Part shown: positions 1 to 8,539 of the stretch, in pieces | Layout of the letters: the number at the start of each line of letters is the position of its first letter | Numbering within the stretch: the first letter of the stretch is position 1 | Source: RGIG1828 sp045592485 | GTDB lineage: Bacteria > Bacillota > Clostridia > UMGS1810 | Direction: 5' to 3' | Assembly: GCA_045592485.1 (NCBI GenBank) | Contig: JAZNUS010000206.1 | Span: 1-19,142 of the forward strand | Length of the DNA: 19,142 bases | Program-made: the position numbers and the translations under genes | Notes under the pieces: generated by a model | Told to the model about the DNA's origin: nothing | The model's input: the letters and a program-made list of their open reading frames with translations, nothing else | The model's database searches: none

Positions 1-120
1 CCGTAAGGCAAAGACGGAGGGGTACGAAATGCAGAAATATCAATACTTTCAGCAATACCCCTCAGTCAGTTTCGCTACGCTCACTGCCAGCTCCCCTTAG
101 GCAGGGGAGCCTTTCGCCCT
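1..120. repeat. Intergenic inverted-repeat element, Ruminococcaceae-type
   Basis: Non-coding stretch at the window edge with nested dyads. GAGGGGTA at 17-24 pairs with TACCCCTC at 56-63, and GCTCCCC at 90-96 pairs with GGGGAGC at 104-110 around a 7-nt loop followed by CTTT. The string TACCCCTCAGTC followed by an AGCTCCCC..GGGGAGCCTTT hairpin resembles a dispersed, MITE-like intergenic repeat I recall from Faecalibacterium/Ruminococcaceae genomes. That identification is from memory. Its left end may lie outside the window. The GC hairpin could also end transcription from the plus side. Confidence 0.5.
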
Positions 121-158
121 AGTGCTAAACAGAGCGATAAATTCCAATTTAAACATCG

Positions 159-195
159 AAAAAAACCGTCAACACCGGTAAAGGGTTGACGGTTT
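159..195 (-). terminator. Rho-independent terminator of the Na/Pi transporter gene
   Basis: A perfect 10-bp stem (163-172 with 186-195, AAACCGTCAA / TTGACGGTTT) encloses a 13-nt loop. Read on the minus strand it is followed at once by seven Ts (159-165). It begins 16 bp past the transporter stop codon, as expected for an intrinsic terminator. Confidence 0.9.
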
Positions 196-211
196 AAGTG
201 GGATTCAGAAA

Positions 212-1957
212 TCAGTTAAGCGCATATTTTTCTTTATATGCATTATATTTTTCTTTGAAATCATCACTGTCAGATTTGAATGCTCTGATTGACTGATGCA
301 TACTCATATTGCCTTCAGCCGCATCAATTATGCAGGCGGCAATGTTTGAGCAATGGTCAGAGGTACGCTCAAAACAAGTAAGCATATCGGACCAAACAAA
401 GCCTGTTTCAATGCTGCAGTCTCCCTGCTGAACCCTGAAGATGTGGCGGGTACGGAGCTGTTCCTTGAGGCGGTCGATAATCTGCTCAAGAGGCTCAATG
501 GAATAAGCCTTTTCAAGACTGTTTTCAATAAACGAATCATAGGCAAGATCAACAACCTCGTTAACTGCAGAGGAAAGCACGGCGATTTCTGCCTTTCCGT
601 TTTTGGAGAAGCTGAGATCTTTTTCACGAAGCTCCTCGATAGATTCAAGAAGATCGACACTGTGGTCGGAAATTCGTTCAAAATCTCCGATTAATTTGAG
701 AAGCTCTGCCGATTTTGAAGAAATTTCTCCGCCAACTCTTTTGGAGCTGAGCTTAACAAGATATGTTCCGATAATATCTTCATAGTGGTCGGAGCGCTCT
801 TCCCTTTCACGAATGCTTTCAGCAAGCTCGGGAGTGTAGTTTTCAAGACAGTTAATGGCATCTTTCATAGCAGAAATTGCCCCCTGCGCCATTTCTGTTG
901 CAACAACACGGCAACGCTCAAGAGCAACAGCCGGGGTAGCAATAAGTCTTTCGTCCAGTTCGGTTCTGATTTCCGGTTTCTTTGCATCGGGAACAAATTT
1001 GTTTGCCATTTTTTCCAAAAGTCCCGCCATCGGCAGAAGAAGCAATGTGCAAAGAACATTGAAAATTGTGTGGATAACAGCAATTTCAAGCTGTCCCACA
1101 GACATTCCAAGAATAGCATCGTCAATAAACATTTTGCCCACAGAGAATGCAGTGAGCCACACAACAGAACCGATTACATTGAACATAAGATGAACAAAGG
1201 CGGCGCGCTGTGCATTTTTGGTTGTGCCGATTGAAGAAATTATTGCTGTAACACAGGTACCGATGTTTTGTCCCATAATAATCGGCACTGCGGCACCGAA
1301 AGACACCTGACCTGTGACTGCAAGAGCCTGAAGAATACCCACCGACGCAGAGCTGGACTGAATTATTGCGGTTAAAACCGCACCTGCCATAAGACCGAGG
1401 ATTGGGTTTTGGAACATAACCAGAATCTGACCGAACTCGGGAACATCCTTTAATCCCGAAACTGAGGCAGACATGGTGTCCATACCGAACATCAGAGTGG
1501 CAAAGCCCAGAAGAATCATTCCTGTGTCGTTCTTTTTCTGACTTTTGCAGAACATAAAAAGAATAATGCCGATAAGTGCAAGAACCGGTGTGAACGAGGT
1601 CGGCTTTAAAAGCTGAACAAAAACATTGTTGCCTTCAATGCCGCTAAGGCTGAGTATCCATGCGGTAATGGTCGTACCCACATTGGCACCCATAATAACA
1701 TTAATAGCCTGTTTGAGTGTCATGAGTCCCGAGTTAACAAAGCCCACAACCATAACCGTTGTGGCGGACGAGCTTTGAATAACCGCCGTTACTCCGGCAC
1801 CTGTGAGAAGCCCTGCCGATTTTTTTGATGTCATTCTGGAAAGGGTGAGCTTAAGACTGTCTCCTGCACGGCGTTCAAGGGCAGAGCCCATGATGTTCAT
1901 GCCAAAAAGAAAGAGGCTGAGGCCGCCGATGAGTGTTAAAATGTCAAATATTGTCAT
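212..1957 (-). CDS. Na/Pi cotransporter family protein with C-terminal PhoU domain
   Basis: Inner-membrane transporter of the NptA/YjbB type (581 aa), expected to couple phosphate movement to sodium. The N-terminal half (about 1-315) is hydrophobic and holds the duplicated family signature: QSSSATTV at 61-68 with GANVGTT at 90-96, then QSSSASVG at 200-207 with GQNIGTC at 229-235. Residues about 345-560 are charged and helical and match a PhoU-like domain, which in this family usually sits in the cytoplasm and may set transport to phosphate status. The length is typical for two-domain members. The ATG has a good ribosome binding site (AAGGAGA, 6 nt upstream). The gene has its own promoter in the gap after tex and a strong terminator. 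Whether it imports or exports phosphate cannot be read from sequence. Confidence 0.93.
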   Translation of the reverse strand: MTIFDILTLIGGLSLFLFGMNIMGSALERRAGDSLKLTLSRMTSKKSAGLLTGAGVTAVIQSSSATTVMVVGFVNSGLMTLKQAINVIMGANVGTTITAWILSLSGIEGNNVFVQLLKPTSFTPVLALIGIILFMFCKSQKKNDTGMILLGFATLMFGMDTMSASVSGLKDVPEFGQILVMFQNPILGLMAGAVLTAIIQSSSASVGILQALAVTGQVSFGAAVPIIMGQNIGTCVTAIISSIGTTKNAQRAAFVHLMFNVIGSVVWLTAFSVGKMFIDDAILGMSVGQLEIAVIHTIFNVLCTLLLLPMAGLLEKMANKFVPDAKKPEIRTELDERLIATPAVALERCRVVATEMAQGAISAMKDAINCLENYTPELAESIREREERSDHYEDIIGTYLVKLSSKRVGGEISSKSAELLKLIGDFERISDHSVDLLESIEELREKDLSFSKNGKAEIAVLSSAVNEVVDLAYDSFIENSLEKAYSIEPLEQIIDRLKEQLRTRHIFRVQQGDCSIETGFVWSDMLTCFERTSDHCSNIAACIIDAAEGNMSMHQSIRAFKSDSDDFKEKYNAYKEKYALN

Positions 1958-2021
1958 AATTTTTCTCCTTGTCTCCGAAACTGTAATTTATGTAATCTAC
2001 AGCCAATTATGATTTATCTGA

Positions 2022-2076
2022 GGTAATATTATTACCAAACGATTTGATTATAACACATTCTGCTCCCGATTAAAAG
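2022..2076 (-). promoter_or_regulatory. Promoter of the Na/Pi transporter with palindromic operator
   Basis: On the minus strand a TGTTATAAT extended -10 (TATAAT at 2047-2052) has a poor -35 (TTTTAA, 17-bp spacer). A perfect 15-nt palindrome, GGTAATATTATTACC (2022-2036), lies about where transcription would start. That is a natural position for a repressor site. The bound factor is unknown. Confidence 0.5.
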
Positions 2077-2100
2077 AGCAATTTTAAATTTTTGTAAAAA

Positions 2101-4245
2101 TTATACATCCTTCATAGAAAGTGATATTCTTCCCTTTTTAATGTCAACTTCAACAACCTTAACCTTCACGATGTCACCAACCGACAAAACATCAGTGGGA
2201 TGCTTGATAAACTTGTTGCTTATCCGTGAAATGTGAACAAGTCCGTCCTGATGAACACCGATGTCCACAAATGCTCCAAAATCTATTACATTACGCACTG
2301 TACCTGTGAGAACCATATCAGGTTTGAGGTCTTCAATGCTCATAACATCCTCCATCAAAATCGGCTTGGGCATTTCATCACGGGGATCGCGTCCGGGCTT
2401 GAGCAGTGCATCGGCAATATCATTTACTGTGATTTTGCCCACATTATGCTCCTGACAGAACGCATCTATATTCATGGATTTCATGCGGAGGCGAAGGTCT
2501 GAAATGCTGCCCGAGCGAACATCCTCGGGTGTGTAGCCTGCGGCAGAAAGAAGAGCCGATGCGGCTTCGTAGCTCTCAGGATGAACCGATGTGGTGTCAA
2601 GAACATCATCGGCACCGGGAATACGCAAAAAGCCTGCACACTGAGTAAATGCCTTAGGTCCGAGCTTTGCAACCTTTAAAAGCTGTTTTCTGCCTGTGAA
2701 TTTTCCGTTTTCTTCACGGTATTTAACAATGTTTTTGGCAATAGGCCCCGAAATTCCCGCAACATATGAAAGAAGCGGAGCCGATGCAGTGTTAAGGTCA
2801 ACCCCCACAGAGTTTACACAATTTTCAACCACACCGCCCAGAGCTTCCGAGAGGCGTTTCTGATTCATATCGTGCTGATATTGCCCAACCCCGATGGATT
2901 TGGGATCAATTTTAACAAGCTCTGCCAGAGGATCCTGAACACGGCGGGCAATTGATGTGGCACTTCGCTGTTCCACAGTGAAATCGGGAAATTCTTCGGC
3001 TGCAAGCTTTGATGCCGAATATACCGATGCCCCCGCTTCGCTGACCATCATGTAGTAAACCTTGGTGTCAAGCTCCTTTATGAGAGATGAAATAAACATT
3101 TCCGATTCTCTCGATGCCGTTCCGTTGCCTATTGCAACAAGCTCAACTCCATGCTTTGCAATGAGAGACTTTACATAGGCGGCACTTTTTTCCTTGTCGT
3201 GGTGCTCCAGGGTACAAAAGATTACGCCCGTATCACAGACCTTTCCGGTTTCGTCAACAACTGCCACCTTACAGCCCGTACGATAACCCGGATCGAGACC
3301 GAGAACTGTTTTGCCCTTTAAGGGTGCCTGCATAAGAAGCTGATGAAGATTTTTTGAAAAAAGTCCTATTGCCTGTTCCTGAGCGGATTCGGTAATGGTG
3401 TTTCTGATTTCTCTTTCGATTGAGGGCTGAATAAGGCGTTTGTAGGAATCTGTGATTGTTTCCTTCATAATATCGGTGAAAATTGAATCTCTCACAATTT
3501 CACCGAAAAGGTACGAAAGCACTGTTTCTTCTTCAATTTCAACAGATACAGAAAGAAATTTTTCGCTTTCTCCGCGGTTAATTGCAAGAACTCTGTGTCC
3601 GGCAATTTTTTTGACAGGCTCGGCAAATTCATAGTACATTGCATACACCGAATCTTCATCCACTGCATTTTTACTTTTTATAATACCCCTGTCAAAAGTA
3701 AGCTCTCGGATTGCCTTACGGTAGTCGGCATCGTCGGAAATCATTTCGGCAATAATGTCCATTGCTCCGGCAATTGCCTCCTCCGGGGTGTTAACCTCTT
3801 TTTCAGGATCAACATACTCCGATGCCATTGAAAGGGGATCACCGCTTTTTTCCATCTGAAGATAAATCTGATTGGCAAGGGGTTCAAGTCCTTTTTCCTT
3901 GGCAATTGTGGCTCTGGTTCTTCTTTTGGGACGAAACGGTCTGTAGATGTCTTCAAGCTCCTGAAGCACTGTTGCAGCTTCAATTTTCTCTTTAAGCTCA
4001 TCGGTAAGGTTGCCCTGTTCATCAATGAGACGGATAATTTCCTCACGGCGTTCATCAAGAGAACGCAGGTATGTAAGTCTGTCAAAGAGTCTGCGAAGAA
4101 TCTCATCATCAAGAGAGCCTGTCACCTCTTTGCGGTAACGGGCAATAAAGGGAATTGTGTTGCCTTCGTCTATGAGGGCAACTGTGTCTGCCACTTGTTT
4201 TTCTTTGAGCTCAAGCTCTGCGGCAAGTGTTTTAATAATGTCCAT
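2101..4245 (-). CDS. tex: Tex family S1 RNA-binding transcription accessory protein
   Basis: Cytoplasmic nucleic-acid-binding protein of the Tex/YhgF family, linked to transcription and RNA metabolism. The 714-aa length is standard. Domains in order: helical N-terminal region with the family-typical IPFIARYRKE (31-40); a YqgF/RuvX-like fold near 310-450 with LGLDPGYRTG; helix-hairpin-helix repeats near 480-560 (SVGVDLNTAS, then ISGPIAKNIVKYREENGKF); and a C-terminal S1 domain from about 640 (GTVRNVIDFGAFVDIG, DGLVHIS). The start is ATG with AAAGGAT about 8 nt upstream. It lies 28 bp after rsuA with no visible terminator between them, so it is probably cotranscribed with folC and rsuA. Confidence 0.96.
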   Translation of the reverse strand: MDIIKTLAAELELKEKQVADTVALIDEGNTIPFIARYRKEVTGSLDDEILRRLFDRLTYLRSLDERREEIIRLIDEQGNLTDELKEKIEAATVLQELEDIYRPFRPKRRTRATIAKEKGLEPLANQIYLQMEKSGDPLSMASEYVDPEKEVNTPEEAIAGAMDIIAEMISDDADYRKAIRELTFDRGIIKSKNAVDEDSVYAMYYEFAEPVKKIAGHRVLAINRGESEKFLSVSVEIEEETVLSYLFGEIVRDSIFTDIMKETITDSYKRLIQPSIEREIRNTITESAQEQAIGLFSKNLHQLLMQAPLKGKTVLGLDPGYRTGCKVAVVDETGKVCDTGVIFCTLEHHDKEKSAAYVKSLIAKHGVELVAIGNGTASRESEMFISSLIKELDTKVYYMMVSEAGASVYSASKLAAEEFPDFTVEQRSATSIARRVQDPLAELVKIDPKSIGVGQYQHDMNQKRLSEALGGVVENCVNSVGVDLNTASAPLLSYVAGISGPIAKNIVKYREENGKFTGRKQLLKVAKLGPKAFTQCAGFLRIPGADDVLDTTSVHPESYEAASALLSAAGYTPEDVRSGSISDLRLRMKSMNIDAFCQEHNVGKITVNDIADALLKPGRDPRDEMPKPILMEDVMSIEDLKPDMVLTGTVRNVIDFGAFVDIGVHQDGLVHISRISNKFIKHPTDVLSVGDIVKVKVVEVDIKKGRISLSMKDV

Positions 4246-4273
4246 AGTTTAAAATCCTTTCATATATCAACTT

Positions 4274-4984
4274 TCATTTAATTTTTTGCAGTGATTCCAG
4301 TTCAGTATCCAAAAGCGGCCTGCACTCACCCTCAGGAAGCTTTTCATCAAGGCTGAGAGTTCCCATAGACAGTCTTTTGAGATACAAAACTTCGTTGTTA
4401 ATGGCTTCGAACATTCTTTTTACCTGATGAAATTTACCCTCGCAGATGGTCACGAGGCTTTCCCTTTTATCGTCGGAAATGCACTCAAGTCTTGCAGGGA
4501 GAGTTGTGAAATCCGAATCCAGCTCTATACCCTTTTCAAAAATCTCCCTGTCCCCTTCCTTAACAGGCTTTGCAGAACGGACAAAGTAGGTTTTGGGCAC
4601 ATGGTTTTTTGGTGAAAGAAGCCGGTGGGTAAGGTCACCGTCATTGGTCAGAAGAAGAAGACCGTGGGTGTCGATGTCGAGTCTGCCCACAGGGAAAACA
4701 TCGAAGTGCGCATACTCTTCGGGAACAAGGTCTGTGACAACGGGGAATTTTTTGTCAAATGTGGCACTGATGTAGCCTTCGGGCTTATTGAGCATCAGAT
4801 ACACATATTTCTGATAGTTTATTTTCTTGCCGTTTAAAAGAATCGTGTCACTGTTTTCGTCCACATGAAGGGATGGGTCCTTAACAGCTTCACCGTTACA
4901 CAAAACATTGCCTTTTTTTATAAATTGTTTTATCTCTTTTCTGCCAAGTCCTGTGGAATTGGCAAGAAGCTTGTCTATTCTCAT
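4274..4984 (-). CDS. rsuA: RsuA-type 16S rRNA pseudouridine synthase
   Basis: Enzyme that converts a uridine in ribosomal RNA to pseudouridine. In the RsuA subgroup the target is 16S U516. The protein is 236 aa, with an N-terminal S4 RNA-binding domain (MRIDKLLANSTGLGRKEIKQ onward, about 1-48) and a pseudouridine synthase domain. The catalytic signature GRLDIDTHGLLLLTNDG spans 100-116, with the nucleophilic Asp at 103. A conserved LNKPEGY (65-71) precedes it. The small size and S4 domain fit RsuA/RluB/RluF; RsuA is preferred for overall length, and the exact target nucleotide is inferred. Its start codon overlaps the folC stop in an ATGA (4981-4984), which indicates translational coupling. 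Confidence 0.88.
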   Translation of the reverse strand: MRIDKLLANSTGLGRKEIKQFIKKGNVLCNGEAVKDPSLHVDENSDTILLNGKKINYQKYVYLMLNKPEGYISATFDKKFPVVTDLVPEEYAHFDVFPVGRLDIDTHGLLLLTNDGDLTHRLLSPKNHVPKTYFVRSAKPVKEGDREIFEKGIELDSDFTTLPARLECISDDKRESLVTICEGKFHQVKRMFEAINNEVLYLKRLSMGTLSLDEKLPEGECRPLLDTELESLQKIK

Positions 4985-6201
4985 TGCTTGTCAATCTCCT
5001 TATACATATACAGGGAACCAAAAACAAAAACCGGTCTGTCAGATTGCTTTGCCCTTTCCATTGCCAGGTTCACATCTTCAAATGCCGTTGCTTCAAATCC
5101 AAGCTCCCGGCACACCCTGCAAAGCTTTTCTGAGCTTTCACTTCTCGGATTTGAGCGGACATTGACTGTGTAAATTTCAAATTTATCTGCTTTAAGTTCT
5201 TTAAGTGCTTCAAGGGCAGAGGTGTAGTCCTTGTCCGCCATAAAGCCAATTATAAAAATCGGATTTTCCTCCGGTGCATAGCGGTTGATGCTTGAAACCA
5301 GACTCTCCACTCCCCGTGGATTGTGGGCACCGTCAAAATAAATCCCATCTCCTATTTTTTCCATTCTTGCAGGATTCACAGCGTGTTCAAGAGCATATTT
5401 CACTTCGTCACCAAGGCCTGATAGTCTGAGCACTTGGGCGGCTATTGCGGCATTTTGTATCTGATGAACTCCCGAAAGAGAAATATGAATGGTCTCATTT
5501 TCAAAGGACACAATTTCGGAAAATCCGGAAAATCCCATACTCTCCGGAAGAGGTGCAACAACAAGCCTTCTGTCTTGGGCACATTGGCGGATTATATTCA
5601 TAACATCATCACTCTGACTGCCTGTGACAACGATGGAATCCTTTTTGAAAATGCCGCATTTGTTTCGGGCTATTTCCTCAGGAGTTCTTCCAAGAAATTT
5701 TTCGTGGTCCAAAGATATTGGAGTGATGACAGAAACAAACGAGCTTTCAATTGCATTGGTGGCATCGCCTCTGCCGCCCATGCCGCATTCCAACACGGCA
5801 TAGGTGCATTTCCTTTTTTCAAAATACAAAAGGGCAGCAACAAAATTTATTTCAAACTGAGAAGGAACCCTTTCGGTTTCAGCCTCCACCTCAGCACATA
5901 AGGGTTCAAGAATTGCATATATTTCATTAAGCTCTTCGCCCGTTATGGGAATGTTGTCAACAGAGATTGTGTCGGTAACATCAAAAAGCTCGGGAGATGA
6001 AAACCGTCCCACCCTTTCGCCGCCATGGACAAGTCCTGCCGTTACAAAAGAACACACAGACCCCTTACCGTTTGTGCCTGCAACATGAATAATCTTAAAT
6101 TTTTTATCGGGACTGCCTGCTTTCTTTAACAGTAGAGCCACCCTTTCAAGCTCAAGGCAGATAACAGTCTGATAGCTGTGTGCATACTCATTAAAATTCA
6201 T
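4981..6201 (-). CDS. folC: Folylpolyglutamate / dihydrofolate synthase
   Basis: Cytoplasmic Mur-ligase-family ATPase that adds glutamate to folates, and in many bacteria also makes dihydrofolate from dihydropteroate. Visible motifs: the ATP loop AGTNGKGS (41-48), ECGMGGRGDATNA (138-150) for metal and nucleotide contacts, SLDHEKFLG (163-171), the region around NKCGIFK (180-186) where a carbamylated lysine usually sits, and FDGAHNP (289-295) starting the C-terminal domain. At 406 aa it is slightly short for the family but complete at both ends. The ATG is preceded by AAAGGAA. It heads the folC-rsuA-tex cluster and marks the left border of the AT-rich accessory segment. Confidence 0.94.
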   Translation of the reverse strand: MNFNEYAHSYQTVICLELERVALLLKKAGSPDKKFKIIHVAGTNGKGSVCSFVTAGLVHGGERVGRFSSPELFDVTDTISVDNIPITGEELNEIYAILEPLCAEVEAETERVPSQFEINFVAALLYFEKRKCTYAVLECGMGGRGDATNAIESSFVSVITPISLDHEKFLGRTPEEIARNKCGIFKKDSIVVTGSQSDDVMNIIRQCAQDRRLVVAPLPESMGFSGFSEIVSFENETIHISLSGVHQIQNAAIAAQVLRLSGLGDEVKYALEHAVNPARMEKIGDGIYFDGAHNPRGVESLVSSINRYAPEENPIFIIGFMADKDYTSALEALKELKADKFEIYTVNVRSNPRSESSEKLCRVCRELGFEATAFEDVNLAMERAKQSDRPVFVFGSLYMYKEIDKQ

Positions 6202-6263
6202 AGTCGTCTTTCCTTTTTGGTTTAACCTTCCCTGTTTTTTCTTTAGTGATTTTCCTTAATATA

Positions 6264-6905
6264 CTATTTAAGGAAATCCACACCTTTCTTATCAGTCATT
6301 ACTATCATTTTCATACTATCCCCGATAACAATGTCGGGATTTGCAAAAACCACATCGTCGCTGTTTTTAAAAGCGATTATATTTATGTTATATTTTTTTC
6401 TTAAATCAAGCTCTCTCAATGTTTTACCTACCCATTCAGATTTTATATCCATTTCCAGAATTGAAATATTATCAGTTATATCAGCAATATCTATAAATCC
6501 GGAACTAAGGATATTTTTGGCAAGTCGTGTTCCCGATTCGGTTTCAGGCAAAATAACCTCGTCTGCTCCAATTTTTTTCATAACCCTGCACTGTGATTCA
6601 TCAGAGCACTTTACAATAACTTTTTTAACACAAGCTTCCTTGCAAAGCATAGTTGCCATAATACTTGCCTCAAAGCTTTTTGCCATCGAAATAACAACCA
6701 CATCTATATCCGATATACCAAGTTGTTCTATCACAGCCGGCTCAGTTATATCGGCACATTTGCAAACAGGAATTTCGCCTACAAGCTCATCCACAATTCT
6801 TCTATCCTGATCTACTGCCAAAACCTCTGCCCCATTATTCAACAACTCTTTTACAACTGCTCTTCCATATCTGCCAAGTCCAAAAACCGCATAACTTTTA
6901 CTCAT
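6264..6905 (-). CDS. ktrA: KtrA/TrkA-type potassium uptake regulatory subunit
   Basis: Peripheral cytoplasmic RCK subunit that gates a Ktr potassium channel by binding nucleotides. The RCK_N Rossmann fold has GLGRYG at 9-14 and an acidic strand-2 end (VDQD, about 31-34). The C-terminal RCK_C (TrkA-C) domain covers about 140-213; in Firmicute KtrA this domain commonly binds cyclic di-AMP. The single RCK unit and 213-aa length fit KtrA rather than the duplicated TrkA. The ribosome binding site AAGGGGG sits 6 nt before the ATG. It starts 12 bp after ktrB, so the two form an operon. Confidence 0.94.
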   Translation of the reverse strand: MSKSYAVFGLGRYGRAVVKELLNNGAEVLAVDQDRRIVDELVGEIPVCKCADITEPAVIEQLGISDIDVVVISMAKSFEASIMATMLCKEACVKKVIVKCSDESQCRVMKKIGADEVILPETESGTRLAKNILSSGFIDIADITDNISILEMDIKSEWVGKTLRELDLRKKYNINIIAFKNSDDVVFANPDIVIGDSMKMIVMTDKKGVDFLK

Positions 6906-6917
6906 ATAAAAGCCCCC

Positions 6918-8267
6918 TTATCCTACACTTATTTCTTCAACAGGATTTTCAATCAAATTTTCTTTGCTTTTATTTACACTAAATGCAAAAGCCAGAGAAA
7001 TAGGACCTACTCTTCCAAGATACATAGTTAATGTAATAATAATTTTACCCATTGTGTTTAAACTACTTGTATAACTCCGACTCAATCCAACTGTTGCCGC
7101 AGCACTTACTGTTTCATATAATATATCAATAAATTCTCCGCCATTAAAAATTATAAGTAAAATCGTTGAACCTATAACAGTCAATAACGAAACCGCAAAG
7201 ACAGCAACAGAACGTTTCAGAATTTCTGTTGAAATTTGCCTGTTAAACACATCTACGGTTCTTTTATTTTTTATAACTGAGAATGTACTTACAAGCAAAA
7301 CGAAAAAGGTAACCGTCTTTATTCCTCCGGCTGTTCCTGCCGGTGAACCGCCAATAAACATAAGAAGAATTGATAAAAATGCAGATGCATCCGTAATACA
7401 TTCCTGAGCTATTGATGCAAAGCCTGCAGTTCTTAAAGTAACTGATTGAAACAAGGCTACCATAATCTTTTCAAAAAATGTATATTCACCCAAAGTTTCC
7501 GGATTGTTATATTCAAAAACAAAAATAAAAACCGTGCCAAAAATTATCAGAAATCCCGTAAGTGAAAGTGCGATTTTACTGTGCAGGGATAAAAATTTTA
7601 ACCCTTTGCGTTTTTTGTTTTCTCTCAATTTAATCAAATCAAACAGCACAACAAACCCGATACCACCCAAAATAATAAGTATAATGGTTGTTATATTAAT
7701 TATAGGGTTCAGAGTATATCCGCACAAGCTATTTTCTGAAATTATGTCTATACCCGCATTGCAAAAAGCAGATACGGAAGTAAAAACTGACACCCATATT
7801 CCTTTAATACCAAACTCAGGAACAAAAACTGTCATATACAATAATGCCCCTGCCAGTTCTATTATAAAGGTCAACAATATTACTTTTTTTACAAACCTGG
7901 CTATTCCTCCGATAGAGCTCAAATTAAATGAATCTCTTATTATAATTTTGTCATTTATATTAATTTTACGCTGCAAAATCATCATCATGCCCGCAACAAC
8001 CGTTATAACGCCCAAACCGCCAATTTGGATAAGGAGCAATATTACAATCTGTCCAAAGGCACTCCAGGTTGATACGGTCGGCACGGTTACAAGACCTGTG
8101 ACGCAAGTGGCTGTTGTGGCAGTAAAAAGTGCATCGATATAAGACACACTTTTCCCCCTTGCCGTGCTTATGGGCAAGCTTAAAAGAATGCTTCCAATTA
8201 TAATTACAAATAAAAAAGCAAGCATAATTACTTGTATTGATGACAAACTTCTTGTATTCCTTCGCAT
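6918..8267 (-). CDS. ktrB: KtrB/TrkH-type potassium channel subunit
   Basis: Membrane-embedded potassium-translocating subunit of the SKT superfamily. It has the four repeated pore-loop signatures, each with the filter glycine: TTATCVTGLVTV, SAFCNAGIDI, SVTLRTAGFAS and AAATVGLSRS, plus an IGGLGVITVV segment and many hydrophobic helices. The GSPAGTAGGIKTV stretch matches the KtrB gating-loop area. I chose the ATG at 8267 (449 aa): GAAAGGG lies 9 nt upstream, and the protein then opens MRRNTRSLSSIQVIML, as KtrB homologues do. An in-frame ATG at 8297 would place the first codons on the repeated TGTCGAA leader motif and has no ribosome binding site. Partner gene ktrA follows directly. Confidence 0.93.
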   Translation of the reverse strand: MRRNTRSLSSIQVIMLAFLFVIIIGSILLSLPISTARGKSVSYIDALFTATTATCVTGLVTVPTVSTWSAFGQIVILLLIQIGGLGVITVVAGMMMILQRKININDKIIIRDSFNLSSIGGIARFVKKVILLTFIIELAGALLYMTVFVPEFGIKGIWVSVFTSVSAFCNAGIDIISENSLCGYTLNPIINITTIILIILGGIGFVVLFDLIKLRENKKRKGLKFLSLHSKIALSLTGFLIIFGTVFIFVFEYNNPETLGEYTFFEKIMVALFQSVTLRTAGFASIAQECITDASAFLSILLMFIGGSPAGTAGGIKTVTFFVLLVSTFSVIKNKRTVDVFNRQISTEILKRSVAVFAVSLLTVIGSTILLIIFNGGEFIDILYETVSAAATVGLSRSYTSSLNTMGKIIITLTMYLGRVGPISLAFAFSVNKSKENLIENPVEEISVG

Positions 8268-8539
8268 TTCACAAATCCCTTTCGCAAAATTCGACATTGC
8301 TTAAATGTTCGTGTCAAGTCAGGTGAACAGTGAATAATGAGAACCATCACCCAACACGAAATCAAAGATTTCTGTTGGGTACCCAAGAACCTTGTTATGC
8401 TTAAGCATAATATGGACCCACTATTTTTCACTGTTTTTTCCTTAAACAAAATTCATTAAAACCGCAGAAATATCAGATTTTCCTGCCCGATATGTAAATA
8501 TTTATTATCGGCAAACTATTTTATTGAATTTTAAAATTA
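8268..8539 (-). promoter_or_regulatory. Leader region of ktrBA with dyads and repeated motifs
   Basis: Non-coding gap between dinD and ktrB. Minus-strand content includes TTGACA (8312-8317) and a TGTCGAA heptamer (8290-8296) with a partial second copy (8280-8286). There is also a 14-bp bulged hairpin (8349-8380, arms ACCCAACA / TGTTGGGT) and a perfect 16-nt palindrome TTATGCTTAAGCATAA (8395-8410). An outer dyad, ACAGTGAA / TTCACTGT, encloses the last two. Its flanks repeat at 9463-9626, but that copy lacks the roughly 70 bp holding the strong hairpin and the palindrome. I could not match it to a known riboswitch. Confidence 0.5.
8310..8534. repeat. Direct repeat, copy A, downstream of dinD
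   Basis: Two blocks match the region upstream of dinD in the same orientation. CGTGTCAAGTCAGGTGA (8310-8326) recurs at 9463-9479. A perfect 42-bp block (8476-8517) recurs at 9569-9610 and holds the dyad CCGATA..TATCGG (8487-8511). Between the blocks the copies are divergent but alignable. Confidence 0.85.

Noticed and set aside
785..1234. 149-aa plus-strand open frame inside the Na/Pi transporter gene
   Set aside because: It is antisense to a gene with clear conserved motifs and shows no recognisable protein features; a shadow of coding bias. The other long plus-strand frames were rejected on the same grounds.
5434..5901. 155-aa plus-strand open frame
   Set aside because: Fully antisense to the conserved middle of folC, with no family resemblance.
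8228..8449. 73-aa minus-strand open frame across the ktrB leader
   Set aside because: It overlaps the ktrB start in another frame and runs through structured repeat DNA, with no ribosome binding site or conserved pattern.
8268..8539. A cyclic di-AMP (ydaO-type) riboswitch before ktrBA
   Set aside because: That riboswitch often precedes Ktr genes, but I could not find its conserved core in this leader; the hairpins present have a different layout.
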